The notes under the pieces are model-generated. The model saw nothing but the letters and a program-made list of their open reading frames with translations, ran no database searches and had not been told where the DNA came from. The position numbers were made by a program, and so were the translations under genes. Below are positions 59,844 through 64,000 of a DNA stretch of 64,000 bases, one piece after another. Source of the stretch: Thioalkalivibrio sp. ALE14 (lineage in GTDB: Bacteria > Pseudomonadota > Gammaproteobacteria > Ectothiorhodospirales > Ectothiorhodospiraceae); the NCBI RefSeq assembly GCF_000376845.1, contig NZ_AQXY01000027.1, forward strand, positions 62,001 to 126,000, in the 5' to 3' direction. Position 1 is the stretch's first letter; each line of letters begins with the position of its first letter.

Positions 59844-60857
59844 TCAAACCCCCAGCTTGGCGACGCGGGCGACCAGCTCGACCAGTCGGTTCGCGTAGCC
59901 CCATTCGTTGTCGTACCAGGCCAGCACCTTCACCTGGGTGCCGTCCACGACCATGGTCGACTGTGCATCCACGATGGACGAACGCGGGTCGGTGCGGAAA
60001 TCGCTGGAGACCAGCGGCCGGTCTTCATAGCCGAGGATGCCCTTGAGATCACCGTTCGCGGCCTCGCGCAGCAGGCCGTTGACCTCCTCCGCCGTGGTCT
60101 CGCCCGCGACCTCGAAGGTGAAATCGGTCAGCGAGGCATTCATCAGCGGCACGCGCACCGCGTGGCCGTTCAGCCTGCCGTTCAGCTCGGGGAAGATGTC
60201 ACCGATCGCCTTGGCCGAGCCAGTCGTGGTCGGGATCAGGTTCAGCCCGGCCGCACGGGCCCGGCGCAGGTTGTCGCGCGGCAGGTCCACCGGCGACTGG
60301 GTGGCGGTCATGTCGTGCACGGTCAGAATCGTGCCGTGGCGGATCGACAGCGCCGGGTGCAGCACCTTCACCAATGGCGCCAGGCAGTTGGTGGTGCAGG
60401 AGGCGGCCGTCACCACCGGGTGCTTCGCCGGCTCGTAGGCCTCCTCGTTCACGCCCATCACGACGTTCAGCGCCCGTGCGTCCTTCACCGGCGCCGCGAC
60501 CACCACGCGCTTCGCGCCCCGGGTGAAATGCGGCTCCAGCGTATCCATGGTGCGAAAGGCACCGGTGGAATCGATCACGATGTCCACCCCCGACTCGTCC
60601 CAGGGCACCTGCCCCGGCTCGGCATGGCTCGTGTGGCGCAGCTCGCGCCCGCCGATGCGGATCTGCTCGGCCTCGGCCTCGGGCTCGCGGCCCCAGCGCC
60701 CGTGCACCGAGTCGAACTCCAGCAAGTGCCCGGTGACAGTCCCGTCCGCCGCGCCCTCGTTCAGGTGCACGATCTCGATGTCGTCCCGATCCCAGGCCGC
60801 ACGCAGCGCCAGCCGACCGATCCGCCCCATCCCGTTGATCCCTACGCGCACCGCCAT
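59844..60857 (-). CDS. ArsJ-associated glyceraldehyde-3-phosphate dehydrogenase
   Basis: 337 residues. NAD motif [16 protein letters not shown], catalytic Cys in [12 protein letters not shown]-terminal [11 protein letters not shown]. With arsenate in place of phosphate it forms 1-arseno-3-phosphoglycerate for export by ArsJ. Next to arsJ and far from glycolytic genes, so resistance rather than central metabolism is likely. No arsR is adjacent. Confidence 0.9.
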   Translation of the reverse strand: MAVRVGINGMGRIGRLALRAAWDRDDIEIVHLNEGAADGTVTGHLLEFDSVHGRWGREPEAEAEQIRIGGRELRHTSHAEPGQVPWDESGVDIVIDSTGAFRTMDTLEPHFTRGAKRVVVAAPVKDARALNVVMGVNEEAYEPAKHPVVTAASCTTNCLAPLVKVLHPALSIRHGTILTVHDMTATQSPVDLPRDNLRRARAAGLNLIPTTTGSAKAIGDIFPELNGRLNGHAVRVPLMNASLTDFTFEVAGETTAEEVNGLLREAANGDLKGILGYEDRPLVSSDFRTDPRSSIVDAQSTMVVDGTQVKVLAWYDNEWGYANRLVELVARVAKLGV

Positions 60858-60967
60858 GGCCCCCTCCCGCGAAAAATCGCGTCAGCATACCCCGCCCCAA
60901 TGACAAACGCATGACGCCCGACCACGGGCAACGGCACCACCACCAGCGCACGAATGCACAAAGACGG

Positions 60968-61109
60968 TCAAGAGCGATTCACAGGAAGAAGGGAAGAACG
61001 GAAGATTTTTTGTTGATTGGACCGGGCGAGGCGCAAGGCTGTTGCCGCACCCGTGTTTCCCATCCAGCACTTCTTCCAGTCTTCCAACCTTCCTGTGAAT
61101 CGCTTTTGA
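60968..61109. repeat. 142-bp inverted-repeat element upstream of tspO region
   Basis: Terminal inverted repeats of 21 bp with one mismatch: TCAAGAGCGATTCACAGGAAG and, reversed from the right end, TCAAAAGCGATTCACAGGAAG. The arms continue as diverged GAAGA-rich repeats. No coding sequence inside and only one copy in the window. Probably a MITE-like or palindromic repeat; lies between GAPDH and tspO. Confidence 0.75.
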
Positions 61110-61128
61110 ACTCGTTCGTGATGGCTCG

Positions 61129-61647
61129 TCAGGTATTGAGCCAGACGATGCCGGCGTTGAGGTAGATGGCGAAGGCAACCCACAGCAGGTACGGCACCAG
61201 CAGGGCGCCGGCGATGTGGTCGATGCGCCAGAAGGCCACCAGGGTCGCCAGGATCAGCGGCCACAGGATCAGGATCTCGGCGAGCGCCAGATCCGGGCGT
61301 TGCAGGCCGAAGAACAGCACCGACCAGCCGAGATTCAAGGCGAGTTGAGCCAGGAACAAGCCCAGCGCAATCGGCGCACCGGTCAGGCCAACCCGCCGCC
61401 ACACATGCCAGGCCGCCAGCCCCATCAGGCCGAACAGCACGCTCCACACCGGGCCAAACACCGCATCCGGTGGATTCAACGGCGGCCGGGCGAGGGTTGG
61501 ATACCAGTCGCTCACTGACAGACTGGTCGCCCAGCCGCCCAGACCGGCCACGGCAAAGACCAGGACCATCCACGCCAGCAGGCCGAGCATGTCCCCACCG
61601 AAGGAGCGTCGTCGCGGGCGCGCTGCCCTGACCGTATCGCGTGTCAT
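61129..61647 (-). CDS. tspO: TspO/MBR family protein
   Basis: 172 residues, five membrane helices. WYPTLARPPLNPPDAVFGPVW and LNLGWSVLFFGLQRP are the family signatures. TspO proteins bind tetrapyrroles such as protoporphyrin and heme. ATG 61647 is used; a GTG precedes it by one codon. Convergence with nothing; the inverted repeat lies just downstream of its stop. Confidence 0.93.
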   Translation of the reverse strand: MTRDTVRAARPRRRSFGGDMLGLLAWMVLVFAVAGLGGWATSLSVSDWYPTLARPPLNPPDAVFGPVWSVLFGLMGLAAWHVWRRVGLTGAPIALGLFLAQLALNLGWSVLFFGLQRPDLALAEILILWPLILATLVAFWRIDHIAGALLVPYLLWVAFAIYLNAGIVWLNT

Positions 61648-61782
61648 CACAGAATTCTCCTCGAAATTCCCGGTCCCATGGCAGGATGCCCCGAACAGTG
61701 GCCGAATTCCGAACCGGATTCATTCAGGATTCAGTGAACCACGCCACACTCCCGCTGACCATCCCGAAAAAAGCGAGCTGCG

Positions 61783-63003
61783 ATGCCCCGCCCCGCCACT
61801 CTGATCACCGTGGTTCTGTTCCTCCTGGCCGCCGGCCTGCTGGGCTGGATGCTGCTCGGCCCGGAGGACGACATCGCCCCTTCCGGCCGCCCCGGCGGCG
61901 GCGAGACGCGACCGGTGGCCGTGGCGGTGGCCGCCATCGAGAACCGTGATCTGATCGAGCGCCGACGCTTCACCGGGAGCATCGAGGGCGCCGACCGCAT
62001 CGAGATCACCCCCCGCGTGGGTGGCCGAGTCGCCGAGGTCTTCGTCAGCCTGGGCGACCGCGTGGAACCGGGCGATCCCCTGCTCCGCCTGGATACCGAA
62101 GAGTTCGAGCAGGACGTCGCCCAGGCGGCGGCAGAACTGGCGGTCGCCGACGCCAGTCTGGCCGAGGCCCTGGCCAGCCGCGATGCCGCCCGACGCGATC
62201 TGCAACGCACCCGGGAGCTGCGCGACCAGGGCATTGCCTCGCGCTCCGAACTGGAGGCCGCGCAGACCGAACTGGCTCTGGCGCAGACCCGGGTGACCCT
62301 CGCCGAATCGCAGATCCGCCAGCGACGCTCCGCCCTGCGGACCCGCGAGATCCAGCTCGGCTACACCCGCATCGAGGCGGACGCCTCCAGCGGCACGCGC
62401 TGGGTGGCGGAACGCCATGTCGATCCCGGCACGGTCATCAGCGCCAACGAGCCGGCCCTGGCGCTGGTCCGGCTGCAGCCGGTCCGCGCGATCCTTGCCG
62501 TGACGGAGTCCGACTACGGCCGGCTTTCTCCCGGTCAGGACGCCGAGGTGCGCACCGGCGCCTACCCCGAAACCACGTTCGCCGGGACCATCGCCCGAAT
62601 TGCACCCGAGTTCCGGCCCGGCTCGCGTCAGGCACGCCTCGAGGTGGAAGTGCCCAACGAGGACGCCCGCCTGCGCCCCGGTATGTTCGTCGAGGCCGCG
62701 ATCACCCTGGGTCGACGCGACGGCGCACGCGCCATCCCGCGCGACGCGATCATCCAGCGCGAGGCTGGCCCCACCGTGTTCAGTGTGGACCCCAGCGGCG
62801 AGCGCCCGCGGGCCCGCCGCCACCAGGCCGTCACCGGCGTCCGTGACGGGGACTGGGTCGAGTTGCTGGAGCCCGATCTGCCACCGGGCACCGAGGTCGT
62901 GATCCTTGGCCAGCACCTGCTCGCGGACGGCACCCCGCTGCGGCTGAGCGAACCGGACCGCATCGCGGGCCATGGTGACGCGCCCGAGGCGCAGACGCCG
63001 TGA
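61783..63003 (+). CDS. RND efflux periplasmic adaptor (HlyD/MFP family)
   Basis: 406 residues. N-terminal membrane anchor (about 7-27), lipoyl/barrel-sandwich region (RIEITPRVGGRVAEVFVSLGD, cited in part), an alpha-helical hairpin (about 110-190) and a beta-barrel region (WVAERHVDPGTVISANEP). Acts with the RND pump encoded next, linking it to an outer-membrane channel. Stop overlaps the pump start as GTGA. Confidence 0.92.
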   Translation: MPRPATLITVVLFLLAAGLLGWMLLGPEDDIAPSGRPGGGETRPVAVAVAAIENRDLIERRRFTGSIEGADRIEITPRVGGRVAEVFVSLGDRVEPGDPLLRLDTEEFEQDVAQAAAELAVADASLAEALASRDAARRDLQRTRELRDQGIASRSELEAAQTELALAQTRVTLAESQIRQRRSALRTREIQLGYTRIEADASSGTRWVAERHVDPGTVISANEPALALVRLQPVRAILAVTESDYGRLSPGQDAEVRTGAYPETTFAGTIARIAPEFRPGSRQARLEVEVPNEDARLRPGMFVEAAITLGRRDGARAIPRDAIIQREAGPTVFSVDPSGERPRARRHQAVTGVRDGDWVELLEPDLPPGTEVVILGQHLLADGTPLRLSEPDRIAGHGDAPEAQTP

Positions 63004-64000
63004 ATCCCGCCCGCCTGACCGTCCACCGCCCCGTGCTGACCAGCATGGTGGCGCTGATCGTGGTGATCCTGGGCCTGACTGCCCTGACCCGCCTGCCGGT
63101 GGACCTGCTGCCCGACATCACCTACCCCGTGGTCACGGTGATGACCTCCTACCCCAATGCCGGGGCCGAGGAGGTCGAGCAACTGGTCACCCGCCCCGTG
63201 GAGCAGGCCGCGGCCGCCATCACCGGCGCACAGGAGATCCGTTCCACCTCCGCCGAAGGCAACAGCAACGTCCGCATCAACTTCGCCTGGGGTACGGACA
63301 TTCGCCAGGCGGTGGACGACCTGCGGGACCGCCTGGCACGCATCGAGGACCGCCTGCCCGACGACGCCGATCGCCCGCTGGTGCGCCAGTTTGACACCCA
63401 GGATTCACCGATCATGCGGCTCGGCATCGGGACGAGCCTCGACCCGATTCATCTGCGCACCCTGATCGACAACCGCATTGCCCCGCGCCTGGAGCGCATA
63501 CCGGGGGTGGCGGCGGTGGATGTCTGGGGCGGACTGGAACGCGAGATCCGGGTCGAGGTGGATCCAGCGCGCCTGCAGGCCATCGACCTCGGACTGGACG
63601 ACGTGCGCAACCGCATCCGCGACGCCAACGTCATCACCCCCGGCGGTCCCATCCTGGATGGGCGCCGCGAATACCGCCTGCGTACGCCGGCCGAATTCCG
63701 CACGGTGGAAGAAGTCCGCGACACCGTGGTGCAACGCAGCGACGAGGGCGTCACCCGCCTGTACCAGGTGGCCGACGTGCGCGATACGCATCAGCGCATC
63801 ACGCGCCGTTTTCGGGTCAATGGCGAGGAAGGCGTTCAGGCATCGCTGCGCAAGCTGGCCGACGCCAACACCGTCGAGGTCTCCGAGGCCGTGCACGCGG
63901 AACTCGCGCGCCTGAATCGCGACTTCCCGCAGATCGACATCCGCGCCGTCACCGACGAGGCCGGCTTTATCCGCAATTCCATCACCAATGTCGGCCAGTC
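63000..64000 (+). CDS. RND efflux pump, N-terminal part (cut by window end)
   Basis: 333 codons visible of an expected protein of about 1,000 residues; no stop before the edge. GTG start overlaps the adaptor stop. It begins NPARLTVHRPVLTSMVALIV (first membrane helix), then LPVDLLPDITYPVVTVMTSY and a periplasmic porter domain with PGVAAVDVWGGLEREIRVEV. The type is AcrB/MdtB-like hydrophobe pump rather than a clear metal exporter. Confidence 0.92.
   Translation, partial: MNPARLTVHRPVLTSMVALIVVILGLTALTRLPVDLLPDITYPVVTVMTSYPNAGAEEVEQLVTRPVEQAAAAITGAQEIRSTSAEGNSNVRINFAWGTDIRQAVDDLRDRLARIEDRLPDDADRPLVRQFDTQDSPIMRLGIGTSLDPIHLRTLIDNRIAPRLERIPGVAAVDVWGGLEREIRVEVDPARLQAIDLGLDDVRNRIRDANVITPGGPILDGRREYRLRTPAEFRTVEEVRDTVVQRSDEGVTRLYQVADVRDTHQRITRRFRVNGEEGVQASLRKLADANTVEVSEAVHAELARLNRDFPQIDIRAVTDEAGFIRNSITNVGQ

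Overview
The window is high-GC, gene-dense proteobacterial chromosome. Gene content and order point to a gammaproteobacterium. The block leuC-leuD-leuB-asd-fimV-truA-trpF-accD-folC-dedD-cvpA-purF follows the order I know from Pseudomonas, except that trpBA sits between trpF and accD. The mtaD-ubiG-mupP-yciK set is also Pseudomonas-like, but here it is split by squalene genes and hemN. Squalene synthesis by HpnCDE, a SulP anion transporter, a SoxW-like thioredoxin protein and acidic proteins suggest a halophilic or haloalkaliphilic sulfur bacterium of the Ectothiorhodospiraceae (Thioalkalivibrio-like). The family assignment is inference.

Layout. 1-8.8 kb: end of a DoxX gene, then mtaD, ubiG, mupP, the hopanoid/squalene genes hpnC, hpnD and hpnE with a convergent hemN between hpnC and hpnD, and a YciK-type SDR. 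8.8-14.1 kb: YgiQ-type radical SAM protein, a globin, a CDGSH/glutamate-synthase fusion, pdxH. 14.1-15.0 kb: tRNA-Ser(CGA), tRNA-Val(CAC), tRNA-Ser(UGA) and a duplicated 3' end of the first. 15.3-22.5 kb: SulP transporter with an unusual coiled-coil insert, YccA, a D-2-hydroxyacid dehydrogenase, slyX, rsmJ, a Rieske-like protein without iron ligands, DUF423, cyaY. 22.5-29.5 kb: SoxW-like protein, serS, crcB, glcD, a GAF-GGDEF cyclase, gltA. 29.6-34.2 kb: a compact minus-strand operon for an MCE/Mla-type lipid transporter, ending in glutathione peroxidase and tadA. 34.3-38.3 kb: MoxR, DUF58, transglutaminase. 38.4-42.6 kb: iscR with two IscR-like sites, an L,D-transpeptidase, purF, cvpA. 42.7-57.4 kb: the biosynthetic block above. 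57.7-64 kb: LysR regulator, arsJ with its GAPDH, tspO, and an RND efflux adaptor and pump cut by the window end.

The most unusual signal is a family of about 270-300 bp structured inverted repeats. There are four full copies (1612, 39355, 41779, 50126) and two solo ends (22021, 29545). Almost all abut or overlap a stop codon. Both arms of several predicted helices change together between copies, so base pairing appears to be conserved rather than sequence alone. Other repeats are two GTAG-headed REP-type hairpin pairs around the leu genes and a 142-bp inverted repeat upstream of tspO.

Regulation visible in the sequence: FNR/ANR-like boxes upstream of hemN and the globin gene, paired IscR sites upstream of iscR, a CCAT-N11-ATGG LysR-type site upstream of the LysR gene, and several intrinsic terminators.
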